DNA of 64,000 nt from Acanthornis magna (Eukaryota > Chordata > Aves > Passeriformes > Acanthizidae), in assembly GCA_036785705.1 (NCBI GenBank), contig JAWUZG010000015.1, positions 310,001 to 374,000 on the forward strand, written 5' to 3'. The position numbers were made by a program, and so were the translations under genes. This document shows positions 42,101 to 52,800 of the stretch, piece after piece (position 1 is the first letter of the stretch; each line of letters opens with the position of its first letter). The notes under the pieces are model-generated. The model did not search any database. It saw only the letters and a program-made list of their open reading frames with translations, and was not told the origin of the DNA.

Positions 42101-44884
42101 ATTGCTCACTCTGCACAAGCCCAAGAGCAAACACACTTTTGTATTCCTCTGAACCTTGCCCCTTTCAGTCCTGCTTTTTTCTCTGCCTGGAAGTTTCCTT
42201 CATTTGTGTCAGTTTTTGGAAGTCCTTGTGGGCTTAGGGCCTGGCAAATACAGGCAGGCAGAGAAGACAGTGCTGTTGTCTCTGCAGGATGCACATCAGT
42301 TTGCCTTGGTTTTGCTTTTCCCTTTCTCTTTCTCCTTCCCTGGTGCAGACTGGAGGAGGGAAGAAGACAAGGACACCTCCCGAGAAATTGCCCTGAAGAC
42401 AGAGGCCACTAAAATACAGGAAGAGGCTGTGACTCTTCATCAGGAAGTGGCATCCGTCCTGAAGAAGTTGGAAAGCCTGGAGAAGGAAAGGAAGGATGTG
42501 CTGGTGAGAATGGCCAATGCCATGAAGGGCCATTTCTTAGCTATGTTTGGAGCTTGTATGAATATTTCTAAGGAGCACCTTTTTCCAGTTTAACTTTTCC
42601 AATTGTATTCTTCTGAATAAGGAGGAAAACATGATGGTGTCCTGTCAAGCCCGGTTAGGGTTGAGGCTGCTGATTTTCCTCCATGCTGGAGTTTTGTTCC
42701 CTAGAAGCTTTAGTTCTCAATGTCCACAGTTGTCTCTATGGACATTTCATGGTTTGGGCAATTCCTCGTGTCCAGACCCATGTTCCGATTTCTAAATATC
42801 TGGCCCTGGCACAAGGGGGGAGAAGACCAAGTTTGCTGTTAATAGAAAGGTGCTGGGCCTTGGCCATCTGAGAGCAGCCAGTGGGGAGAAAAGAGAGAAA
42901 AGCAAAGTGCAGATCCAGATAAGGACACGTCCCTGCAAGGGGAGAACTTGTCCTGAGTGCCAGCAGAGAATGACAGACTGATCTGGCCGTTGCTGCTTCA
43001 AGAGAGGACAGTGGGGCTCTTGGGGATGGAGCCATGGAAACTGCACACAGGAGAGGTCGAAAACCACGCCTGTTACCCCAAACCCAGGGAATGAAATGTT
43101 GGGTGTGTTTGCTCTTCCCTTTCTCCCTGATGGAGAGCACATCCTCACGGCGCTGCCTAAATCCTGCTTAGGGAGGACTGAAATGCTGTCTGCAGTTCTG
43201 GCAGCTCCTCCTCAAAGGAGCACTCGAGTGGAGCTGCAAGAGGTCGGGGAAGAGCAGAAAGGAAGCTGGGATGGGCTGAGCGAGCTGGGAAAGACACAGC
43301 GTCAAGGGGGGGCCCAGCAAAGGTCTGCAGCATCCTGAGAGGCAGGGAGAGAGGGGCAGTCTGTGCTGGCCCCTGGGGCAGGAGTCCAGATCTGGGATGG
43401 AAAGCAAACCGAGAGATGGAATGAGTGACCCTTTTTCTGCCTTGTTTTGGCAGCATGAATGGGAATTGTATCTGGAGCAGCTGAGAAATCTGGAAAAGGA
43501 AAATGAAATACATGCACCCGATGTTCAGAGAAAGAAGGAAAGAAGCCAGCACTTGGAAGTGGAGAGGGAAGCCATGCCAGAACAGCTGGAGCATGGTGCT
43601 GCTGCTCTGAAGGAATGGAGAGGGAAAGCTCAAGTCCTGAGTGCTGCCCTAACTAAGAGTGAAATTTCCAAAGGGGCTCTGAAGAAGCACTTGGACATCC
43701 CAAAGGCAAAGGCATTTCTCAAGGTAGGCACTGGCATTGCTCTTCAGTCCACTGCAACATCTCTCAATGATTCCAGTGATGGTTTGCAGAAAGGGGTGGG
43801 AATGAAGGTATATCCCTGTCAGTCCAGGCCCTCTTAGGAAAAGCAGCTCAGGCTGCAACCAGCAGCCATGTCTGTGTCCCTGGCTCCAGGCAGAGACAGA
43901 GACCATTGCCAGCCAAATTGATACGGGGCACGCCCTTAACAAGTGACACAGCTCTGGAGCTTGCTGTTCAAATCAGCTCCTGGCCCAAAGCTGGCCATGG
44001 GGAGCTGCTCCTGCCGTGCCCAGGCAAGGGGAGGCACCACGTGGGGGGTTGGATTTGGCCCGGAAAGGAATGGAGCAGGTGAGCAGAGCGATGGACTAAA
44101 CTGAGCAGAGTTTTGAACCAAGAGCTGAACAGCAGCTGCCCTGCTGGTGCTTCGAGGATGCTTTCCGAGACAGAGATTTCTGAGAGACATCTTTTGCAGT
44201 ATTTGAAATAAGGGAATCATCTCCTCTTTGAATACCCAGCAGGCTGATGGAGCAGAAGTGGAGCACATGTACTATCCCTCAGAGACCAGCCTGGGACTTA
44301 AGCCACCGGTTGCAGCACCAGAAAAGGAGAAGACAGTAAAGGCTGAATCAACCACTGAGCCCCGGAGAGCTGGCGAGCAGGTAAAGTGGGCTTTCGCTGC
44401 CTCTGCAAAGCCTCAGGCTCCTCTGCAACACGACACGTTTGCCCAGGCAGCGCTTTGGAGTCCTCTGCTTGTTTCCTTCCCTCTCCGTGTCCCTGCTGTG
44501 GGCACACCCTTTGGTTTGTTCTCTCTCTTGTGGCAGCCCATGGCTTTCACCAAGGCACCTTCACTCCGCTGCCTCCCTCCCTGGCCCCGTGTCTCCAGAC
44601 ACACACTGGCCTCTCTTGCACAGCCCCCAGCAAGAGCTTTTTGCCCCCAGTGTTGCCTGGTGCAATTCAGGGTCTCTGAGCAGAGATGTCCTTGCCTGCA
44701 TGTCCAGAGGTCCTTTTGCTCCGTGTTTGCTGACAGGTTTCTCTGACCTTTTCTCCCATCCAATGTGCAGGTGCAACAAAAAGGGAGGAGTGCCAAGAAA
44801 ATATTTGGGACATTTGACATCTCGGATGCCAAGAGATTGGATGTGCCCCAGTCTGCCCAGCACAGCAGGTTGACTTCTGGACAG
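33106..44884 (+). CDS. CEP250-like centrosomal coiled-coil gene, copy B (exon span)
   Basis: The most complete copy: two extra upstream exons (33,106 and 33,302), the middle block without the nonsense codon, eleven coiled-coil exons in intact phase, then tail exons a and b. All splice sites checked are GT-AG and every exon is open. The upstream exons have no counterpart in copies A and C and I do not recognise their protein. No initiator ATG with promoter context is identified; the true 5' end may be outside this block. Downstream, the next module is cut after CAGGCTGATGGAGCAG by the LTR at 45,614, so the normal terminal exon is missing; without it the transcript would have to read through the b-exon donor to TGA near 45,200 or splice into copy C. 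Confidence 0.75.
33302..33549 (+). CDS. Copy B upstream exon u2 (82 codons)
   Basis: CTTTCAG|GTGCAG to TTAGAAG|GTGAGC, phase 0 in and 2 out. It reads VQLDDRDSMASSITCRDRS..., an Arg/Ser-rich stretch, then ...GGRLQRRFEQIEEKCKRF and a helical end MEGIRR. Family not recognised. Confidence 0.6.
34015..34369 (+). CDS. Copy B middle exon block (SHCKN to DVSRALD)
   Basis: CTCTGCAG|TCACTG continues the codon split at 33,549. It reads SHCKNFKKSSEKLPQHTG... and ...FEKVEQKDRTK. Then either a 70-base intron (AAGGTTG|GTTTAG to TTGTACAG|CGGAGG) or read-through; both keep the frame. It goes on as EDLTALEGEDPSLQSELE... to ERDDVSRALD. The donor at the right end is not clear. The array copies carry a TAA here; this one does not. 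Confidence 0.6.
34579..34834 (+). mobile_element. CR1 LINE fragment beside copy B
   Basis: Same CR1 piece as at 12,272-12,527, at the same position in the same intron. Confidence 0.8.
35577..35770 (+). CDS. Copy B exon 1, coiled coil
   Basis: CTTCCAG|GTTTCC to GCCAG|GTAAAG. It differs from copy A by ATG-to-ACG (GRLAATERH). Confidence 0.75.
36131..36258 (+). CDS. Copy B exon 2, coiled coil
   Basis: AACTTGCAG|GTCAGC to ATAGAAG|GTGAGA. It reads SARDSLESSLFAAQQ... to ...MQAKEVIE. Confidence 0.78.
36450..36619 (+). CDS. Copy B exon 3, coiled coil (intact)
   Basis: TTTGCAG|GAGAAG to GACCTG|GTAGGG. It reads GEVKCLQRELEAERTLRKQ..., with the split Gly codon from exon 2. It is the reference for the broken acceptor in copy A. 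Confidence 0.78.
36918..37033 (+). repeat. 17-bp minisatellite in copy B intron (about 6.8 units)
   Basis: Same unit as at 14,611-14,760, with two fewer units and the GCAGATGTAAATTCAGA subtype interleaved with GCAGATGCAAATGCAGA. Confidence 0.9.
37437..37616 (+). CDS. Copy B exon 4, coiled coil
   Basis: CCTCCTCAG|GCAAGT to CGAGAG|GTAACG; I see no base difference from copy A. Confidence 0.75.
38223..38357 (+). CDS. Copy B exon 5, coiled coil
   Basis: TCTGTGCAG|GTCCTG to GAGCAG|GTAAGT; the last residues are KEQ where copy A has KGQ. Confidence 0.75.
38634..38777 (+). CDS. Copy B exon 6, coiled coil
   Basis: TTACCAG|ACCATG to AAGCAG|GTGAGT. It has EARSEIQ and LLLEQ where copy A has EAQSEIQ and LLLGQ. 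Confidence 0.75.
39234..39514 (+). CDS. Copy B exon 7, coiled coil
   Basis: ACTTGAG|GTGGGA to TGCCAG|GTAAGT. It reads VGELTSQLAASREWQ... with SQWEDAVRENSEYQI near the end. Confidence 0.75.
40694..40853 (+). CDS. Copy B exon 8, coiled coil
   Basis: CTTCTAG|GCTGAT to ATGCAG|GTAACC. It has NLVLNNQVHHL where copy A has NLVRKNQVHHL. It follows a 1179-base intron without recognised content. Confidence 0.75.
41434..41737 (+). CDS. Copy B exon 9, coiled coil
   Basis: CTTCCAG|ATGCAG to GAACAAG|GTACAG. It has GEQRIRDSVHVLEAE and ends LLKALEESEQ. Confidence 0.75.
42349..42503 (+). CDS. Copy B exon 10, coiled coil
   Basis: TGGTGCAG|ACTGGA to GTGCTG|GTGAGA. It has EEDKDTS and TLHQE where copies A and C have EEVKDTS and TLRQE. 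Confidence 0.75.
43454..43723 (+). CDS. Copy B exon 11, coiled coil
   Basis: TTTGGCAG|CATGAA to CTCAAG|GTAGGC; identical protein to copies A and C. Confidence 0.75.
44240..44380 (+). CDS. Copy B tail exon a (47 codons)
   Basis: AATACCCAG|CAGGCT to GAGCAG|GTAAAG; same protein as copy A exon a1. Confidence 0.6.
44771..44884 (+). CDS. Copy B tail exon b (38 codons)
   Basis: AATGTGCAG|GTGCAA to GGACAG|GTGAGA. Reading through the donor, the frame stays open to TGA at 45,200-45,202 (145 codons counted from 44,765). That could serve as an alternative C-terminus, since no terminal exon follows before the LTR. Confidence 0.6.
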
Positions 44885-45613
44885 GTGAGAACAGACTCTT
44901 CCTTGGTGGCAGGAACACAGCCCTTGGCAAAGCACACGTCCGTCAGAAAGCAGAGGAGCAGCTGTGAGCTGAGCTGTTCTGCCCAGGCCAGGAGAGCCCT
45001 GAACGCTGCTCCCAGGGCTGGCATCTCCTCGGCTCCAGAGCAGACTGAGAGCTCTGTGCCGCAGCTGCTGTGGCTGTGCCCGCTGCAAAGCGAGAGGAGG
45101 TGGCAGCAGCTGCCTCTCTGCCAGCAGCCAGCCCTGCAGCCACAAGGCTGTGGTGTCAGGAAAGAAGAGTTGGAGGAGTTTCAAGGTCTCAGCAGTGCTT
45201 GAAGGCTCATTCTCCCACTGGGCTTTGTTGCCCACATTGTGCTCTGCTCCTGTGTGGAATGCTGTGTAGTTTGGCAGAGGGAGAGTTTGCTCCCTGTTTG
45301 TGGGCTGGCTGTCCAGGAGCTTGCTGTTCAAAGCAGCTCCTGGCCCAAAGCTGGCCATGGGGAGCTGCTCCTGCTGTGCCCAGGCAAGGGGAGGCACCAC
45401 GTGGGGGGTTGGATTTGGCCTGGAAAGGAATGGAGTAGATGAGCAGAGCAATGGACTAAACTGAGCAGAGTTTAGGACTGAGAGCTGAACAGCAGCTGCC
45501 CTGCTGGTGCTTCGAGGATGCTTCCTGAGACAGAGATTTCCCAGGGACAGCTCTTGCGGTGTTTGAAATAAGGGACTCATCTCTCTGAATACTCAGCAGG
45601 CTGATGGAGCAGG

Positions 45614-45949
45614 TGTTGCTATCAGAGACAGTCATGGCACAAAAAAGTTCAACACAACAGCTTCTTGGATAGAGGAAAGGAAGAAGTAACTCTTTATTTT
45701 CCAGAGCCTTTTTATACTATTTTCTGTCTTTCACGTCACACATCCTTTGGCTCTTAATTCACCATCCCACAATATCATTGGCTACCTAAAGCCAGAACAA
45801 CATTTTGGAACAACACCACCTTCATGAAGCCAGCTATCTCTGTTTATGAATTACTGCTTGTTTTGGACTGTAGAGCTACTGTGAGAATTGAGAACAACAA
45901 ATTGGTCTCACAGTGAAGTAGCTCTTACAATTTACCGACAATTCCCACA
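45614..45949 (-). mobile_element. Solo LTR at a module junction (336 bp, minus orientation)
   Basis: On the minus strand begins TGTGGGAATTGTC and ends CTGATAGCAACA, with TATAAA at 45,716-45,711 and AATAAA at 45,698-45,693. Left flank is tail-module sequence cut inside exon a (GCTGATGGAGCAGG); right flank TGGCATCCTCTTCTCC is the intron after exon 8 (equal to 40,867 on). The flanks share no target duplication, so the LTR marks a recombination point. Confidence 0.85.
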
Positions 45950-46517
45950 GTGGCATCCTCTTCTCCAGGGACACACAACACCACCTTCGGCTTGGAGGCC
46001 CCAACTGCTTTCTGCTCCCAGCAGCCTCCACTGCTGCCGTGTGCTGCCCGGGGCTGCTGCTGCAGCCTGAGGCCAAGGCTGGATCTGGTGTCTGCTGCCG
46101 CCAATATTTTCCCCACTTCTCTGCCGGGTGCTGGCAGGAAATGTGGGAGGAGAAGCAGAAGCAGAGTCCTTTGGAGCTTCTCCAGCCCTCTGTTAGCAGT
46201 GTTGTCCCAGATGGAGTTGGTGCCTGTGCCGGGCGCTGAGCAGTGTGGGCATGCAGACGTGGCTATGGCAGGCTGGGGAGGGCACTTCCACCGCAGCCAG
46301 TTCAGCCGGTGTTCAGAGCTGCACCCTCAAGGATGCCCATTGCCTCCCTTTCCCTGTTTTCACGACATTTGTCTCAGTTGGAATCCTTGCTTCTGCACCT
46401 TCTGTTTTGGGCATGTATTTTGTTTGAAGTCATTTCTCCTTTGTTGCTCTCCCTACTGCCCATTCTGCTGCCCCAGGAGCAGTCCTGTCCCTGAGGCTCT
46501 GTGCATCCATCTTCCAG

Positions 46518-46821
46518 ATGCAGGCCCTGCAGGAGGCAATGCTGGAGAAGGAGGCTGCCCAGGCAACTCGAGAGAAGCAGCTGCTGCAGGAGCTGGAGGA
46601 GTCCCGAGCAGGAGAGCGGCGCTTCAGGGACTCTGTGCACATGCTGGAGGCTGAGGTGTCTGAGCTGCGTGTGAGGCTCCAGAGCTCTGAGGAAAGAGCA
46701 GAGGCCACGGCCACACAGCATAAGGCCTTGGAGCTGGAGCTGAGGAACACACAGGCTCAGAGGGACAATCTCAGAGCTCACAATCAGGAGCTGCTGAAGG
46801 CGTTGGAGGAAAGTGAACAAG
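46518..46821 (+). CDS. Copy C exon 9, coiled coil
   Basis: CTTCCAG|ATGCAG to GAACAAG|GTACAG. It has AQATREKQLL and VHMLEAE, a mix of copy A and copy B variants. Confidence 0.7.
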
Positions 46822-49800
46822 GTACAGCTTCTCCTCTCCCACTCACTGCCCCATCCTGTCTCACCAGCAGGATCTCTGATGCCACACAGAGGAAAAGGGC
46901 AGTGTCCAGAGATGGCAGAGGGGAAAAACAACCAGCAGGAGATTTATCCATCCATGTGCCAGAGAAAGATGCCAGCCACTGGTGGCTGGCAGTGCCATCT
47001 GGCTGTGCTACAGCTGATCCTGTGCACAGCTGGTGCCTTTCAGGTGCCATGTCAGTGCTAAGGAGCTGTAGCTGGATGCCTCAGCTCGACTGCCCCAAAC
47101 TCCAGGCCCTGCCAGAGGCTCCAGGCTATTGGCCTCTCCGGAGCAGGGCTGCACAGGCATCCCCACTCCTTTCTCTGCCTTTGATTGCTCACTCTGCACA
47201 AGGCCAAGAGCAAACACACTTTCGTATTCCTCTGAACCTTGCCCCTTTCAGTCCTGCTTTTTTCTCTGCCTGGAAGTTTCCTTCATTTGTGTCAGTTTTT
47301 GGAAGTCCTTGTGGGCTTAGGGCCTGGCAAATACAGGCAGGCAGAGAAGACAGTGCTGTTGTCTCTGCAGGATGCACATCAGTTTGCCTTGGTTTTGCTT
47401 TTCCCCTTCTCTTTCTCCTTCCCTGGTGCAGATTGGAGGAGGGAAGAAGTCAAGGACACCTCCCGAGAAATTGCCCTGAAGACAGAGGCCACTAAAATAC
47501 AGGAAGAGGCTGTGACTCTTCGTCAGGAAGTGGCATCCGTCCTGAAGAAGTTGGAAAGCCTGGAGAAGGAAAGGAAGGATGTGCTGGTGAGAATGGCCAA
47601 TGCCATGAAGGGCCATTTCTTAGCTATGTTTGGAGCTTGTATGAGTATTTCTAAGGAGCACCTTTTTCCAGTTTAACTTTTCCAATTGTATTCTTCTGAA
47701 TAAGGAGGAAAACATGATGGTGTCCTGTCAAGCCCGGTTAGGGTTGAGGCTGCTGATTTTCCTCCATGCTGGAGTTTTGTTCCCTAGAAGCTTTAGTTCT
47801 CAATGTCCACAGTTGTCTCTATGGACATTTCATGGTTTGGGCAATTCCTCGTGTCCAGACCCATGTTCCGATTTCTAAATATCTGGCCCTGGCACAAGGG
47901 GGGAGAAGACCAAGTTTGCTGTTAATAGAAAGGTGCTGGGCCTTGGCCATCTGAGAGCAGCCAGTGGGGAGAAAAGAGAGAAAAGCAAAGTGCAGATCCA
48001 GATAAGGACACGTCCCTGCAAGGGGAGAACTTGTCCTGAGTGCCAGCAGAGAATGACAGACTGATCTGGCCATTGCTGCTTCAAGAGAGGACAGTGGGGC
48101 TCTTGGGGATGGAGCCATGGAAACTGCACACAGGAGAGGTCGAAAACCACGCCTGTTACCCCAAACCCAGGGAATGAAATGTTGGGTGTGTTTGCTCTTC
48201 CCCTTTCTCCCTGATGGAGAGCATATCCTCACGGCACTGCCTAAATGCTGCTTAGGGTGGACTGAAATGCTGGCTGCAGCTCTGGCAGCTCCTCCTCAAA
48301 GGAGCACTCGAGTGGAGCTGCAAGAGGTCGGGGAAGAGCAGAAAGGAAGCTGGGATGGGCTGAGCGAGCTGGGAAAGACACAGCGTCAAGGGGGGGCCCA
48401 GCAAAGGTCTGCAGCATCCCGAGAGGCAGGGAGAGAGGGGCAGTCTGTGCCGGCCCCTGGGGCAGGAGTCCAGATCTGGGATGGAAAGCAAACCGAGAGA
48501 TGGAATGAGTGACCCTTTTTCTGCCTTGTTTTGGCAGCATGAATGGGAATTGTATCTGGAGCAGCTGAGAAATCTGGAAAAGGAAAATGAAATACATGCA
48601 CCCGATGTTCAGAGAAAGAAGGAAAGAAGCCAGCACTTGGAAGTGGAGAGGGAAGCCATGCCAGAACAGCTGGAGCATGGTGCTGCTGCTCTGAAGGAAT
48701 GGAGAGGGAAAGCTCAAGTCCTGAGTGCTGCCCTAACTAAGAGTGAAATTTCCAAAGGGGCTCTGAAGAAGCACTTGGACATCCCAAAGGCAAAGGCATT
48801 TCTCAAGGTAGGCACTGGCATTGCTCTTCAGTCCACTGCAACATCTCTCAATGATTCCAGTGATGGTTTGCAGAAAGGGGTGGGAATGAAGGTATATCCC
48901 TGTCAGTCCAGGCCCTCTTAGGAAAAGCAGCTCAGGCTGCAACCAGCAGCCATGTCTGTGTCCCTGGCTCCAGGCAGAGACAGAGACCATTGCCAGCCAA
49001 ATTGATACGGGGCACGCCCTTAACAAGTGACACAGCTCTGGAGCTTGCTGTTCAAATCAGCTCCTGGCCCAAAGCTGGCCATGGGGAGCTGCTCCTGCCG
49101 TGCCCACGCAAGGGGAGGCACCACGTGGGGGGTTGGATTTGGCCTGGAAAGGAATGGAGCAGGTGAGCAGAGCGATGGACTAAACTGAGCAGAGTTTTGA
49201 ACCAAGAGCTGAACAGCAGCTGCCCTGCTGGTGCTTCGAGGATGCTTTCCGAGACAGAGATTTCTGAGAGACATCTTTTGCAGTATTTGAAATAAGGGAA
49301 TCATCTCCTCTTTGAATACCCAGCAGGCTGATGGAGCAGAAGTGGAGCACATGTACTATCCCTCAGAGACCAGCCTGGGACTTAAGCCACCGGTTGCAGC
49401 ACCAGAAAAGGAGAAGACAGTAAAGGCTGAATCAACCACTGAGCCCCGGAGAGCTGGCGAGCAGGTAAAGTGGGCTTTCGCTGCCTCTGCAAAGCCTCAG
49501 GCTCCTCTGCAACACGACACGTTTGCCCAGGCAGCGCTTTGGAGTCCTCTGCTTGTTTCCTTCCCTCTCTGTGTCCCTGCTCTGGGCACACCCTTTGGTT
49601 TTTCTCTCTCTTGTGGCAGCCCATGGCTTTCACCAAGGCACCTTCACTCCGCTGCCTCCCTCCCTGGCCCCGTGTCTCCAGACACACACTGGCCTCTCTT
49701 GCACAGCCCCCAGCAAGAGCTTTTTGCCCCCAGTGTTGCCTGGTGCAATTCAGGGTCTCTGAGCAGAGATGTCCTTGCCTGCATGTCCAGAGGTCCTTTT

Positions 49801-52800
49801 GCTCCGTGTTTGCTGACAGGTTTCTCTGACCTTTTCTCCCATCCAATGTGCAGGTGCAACAAAAAGGGAGGAGTGCCAAGAAAATATTTGGGACATTTGA
49901 CATCTCGGATGCCAAGAGATTGGATGTGCCCCAGTCTGCCCAGCACAGCAGGTTGACTTCTGGACAGGTGAGAACAGACTCTTCCTTGGTGGCAGGAACA
50001 CAGCCCTTGGCAAAGCACACGTCCGTCAGAAAGCAGAGGAGCAGCTGTGAGCTGAGCTGTGTTGCCCAGGCCAGGAGAGCCCTGAGCGCTGCTCCCAGGG
50101 CTGGCATCTCCTCGGCTCCAGAGCAGACTGAGAGCTCTGTGCCGCAGCTGCTGTGGCTGTGCCCGCTGCAAAGCGAGAGGAGGTGGCAGCAGCTGCCTCT
50201 CTGCCAGCAGCCAGCCCTGCAGCCACAAGGCTGTGGTGTCAGGAAAGAAGAGTTGGAGGAGTTTCAAGGCCTCAGCAGTGCTTGAAGGCTCATTCTCCCA
50301 CTGGGCTTTGTTGCCCACATTGTGCTCTGCTCCTGTGTGGAATGCTGTGTAGTTTGGCAGAGGGAGAGTTTGCTCCCTGTTTGTGGGCTGGCTGTCCAGG
50401 AGCTTGCTGTTCAAATCAGCTCCTGGCCCAAAGCTGGCCATGGGGAGCTGCTCCTGCCGTGCCCAGGCAAGGGGAGGCACCACGTGGGGGGTTGGATTTG
50501 GCATGAGAAGGAATGGAGCAGGTGAGCAGAGCGATGGACTAAACTGAGCAGAGTTTTGAACCGAGAGCTGAACAGCAGCTGCCCTGCTGGTGCTTCGAGG
50601 ATGCTTTCCGAGATAGAGATTTCTGAGAGACATCTTTTGCAGTATTTGAAATAAGGGAATCATCTCCTCTTTGAATACCCAGCAGGCTGATGGAGCAGAA
50701 GTGGAGCACATGTACTATCCCTCAGAGACCAGCCTGGGACTTAAGCCGCCGGTTGCAGCACCAGAAAAGGAGATGACAGTAAAGGCTGAATCAACCACTG
50801 AGCCCCGGAGAGCTGGCGAGCAGGTAAAGTGGGCTTTCGCTGCCTCTGCAAAGCCTCAGGCTCCTCTGCAACACGACACGTTTGCCCAGGCAGCGCTTTG
50901 GAGTCCTCTGCTTGTTTCCTTCCCTCTCCGTGTCCCTGCTCTGGGCACACCCTTTGGTTTTTCTCTCTCTTGTGGCAGCCCATGGCTTTCACCAAGGCAC
51001 CTTCACTCCGCTGCCTCCCTCCCTGGCCCCGTGTCTCCAGACACACACTGGCCTCTCTTGCACAGCCCCCAGCAAGAGCTTTTTGCCCCCAGTGTTGCCT
51101 GGTGCAATTCAGGGTCTCTGAGCAGAGATGTCCTTGCCTGCATGTCCAGAGGTCCTTTTGCTCCGTGTTTGCTGACAGGTTTCTCTGACCTTTTCTCCCA
51201 TCCAATGTGCAGGTGCAACAAAAAGGGAGGAGTGCCAAGAAAATATTTGGGACATTTGACATCTCGGATGCCAAGAGATTGGATGTGCCCCAGTCTGCCC
51301 AGCACAGCAGGTTGACTTCTGGACAGGTGAGAACAGACTCTTCCTTGGTGGCAGGAACACAGCCCTTGGCAAAGCACACGTCCGTCAGAAAGCAGAGGAG
51401 CAGCTGTGAGCTGAGCTGTGTTGCCCAGGCCAGGAGAGCCCTGAGCGCTGCTCCCAGGGCTGGCATCTCCTCGGCTCCAGAGCAGACTGAGAGCTCTGTG
51501 CCGCAGCTGCTGTGGCTGTGCCCGCTGCAAAGCGAGAGGAGGTGGCAGCAGCTGCCTCTCTGCCAGCAGCCAGCCCTGCAGCCACAAGGCTGTGGTGTCA
51601 GGAAAGAAGAGTTGGAGGAGTTTCAAGGCCTCAGCAGTGCTTGAAGGCTCATTCTCCCACTGGGCTTTGTTGCCCACATTGTGCTCTGCTCCTGTGTGGA
51701 ATGCTGTGTAGTTTGGCAGAGGGAGAGTTTGCTCCCTGTTTGTGGGCTGGCTGTCCAGGAGCTTGCTGTTCAAATCAGCTCCTGGCCCAAAGCTGGCCAT
51801 GGGGAGCTGCTCCTGCCGTGCCCAGGCAAGGGGAGGCACCACGTGGGGGGTTGGATTTGGCATGAGAAGGAATGGAGCAGGTGAGCAGAGCGATGGACTA
51901 AACTGAGCAGAGTTTTGAACCGAGAGCTGAACAGCAGCTGCCCTGCTGGTGCTTCGAGGATGCTTTCCGAGATAGAGATTTCTGAGAGACATCTTTTGCA
52001 GTATTTGAAATAAGGGAATCATCTCCTCTTTGAATACCCAGCAGGCTGATGGAGCAGAAGTGGAGCACATGTACTATCCCTCAGAGACCAGCCTGGGACT
52101 TAAGCCGCCGGTTGCAGCACCAGAAAAGGAGATGACAGTAAAGGCTGAATCAACCACTGAGCCCCGGAGAGCTGGCGAGCAGGTAAAGTGGGCTTTCGCT
52201 GCCTCTGCAAAGCCTCAGGCTCCTCTGCAACACGACACGTTTGCCCAGGCAGCGCTTTGGAGTCCTCTGCTTGTTTCCTTCCCTCTCCGTGTCCCTGCTC
52301 TGGGCACACCCTTTGGTTTTTCTCTCTCTTGTGGCAGCCCATGGCTTTCACCAAGGCACCTTCACTCCGCTGCCTCCCTCCCTGGCCCCGTGTCTCCAGA
52401 CACACACTGGCCTCTCTTGCACAGCCCCCAGCAAGAGCTTTTTGCCCCCAGTGTTGCCTGGTGCAATTCAGGGTCTCTGAGCAGAGATGTCCTTGCCTGC
52501 ATGTCCAGAGGTCCTTTTGCTCCGTGTTTGCTGACAGGTTTCTCTGACCTTTTCTCCCATCCAATGTGCAGGTGCAACAAAAAGGGAGGAGTGCCAAGAA
52601 AATATTTGGGACATTTGACATCTCGGATGCCAAGAGATTGGATGTGCCCCAGTCTGCCCAGCACAGCAGGTTGACTTCTGGACAGGTGAGAACAGACTCT
52701 TCCTTGGTGGCAGGAACACAGCCCTTGGCAAAGCACACGTCCGTCAGAAAGCAGAGGAGCAGCTGTGAGCTGAGCTGTGTTGCCCAGGCCAGGAGAGCCC

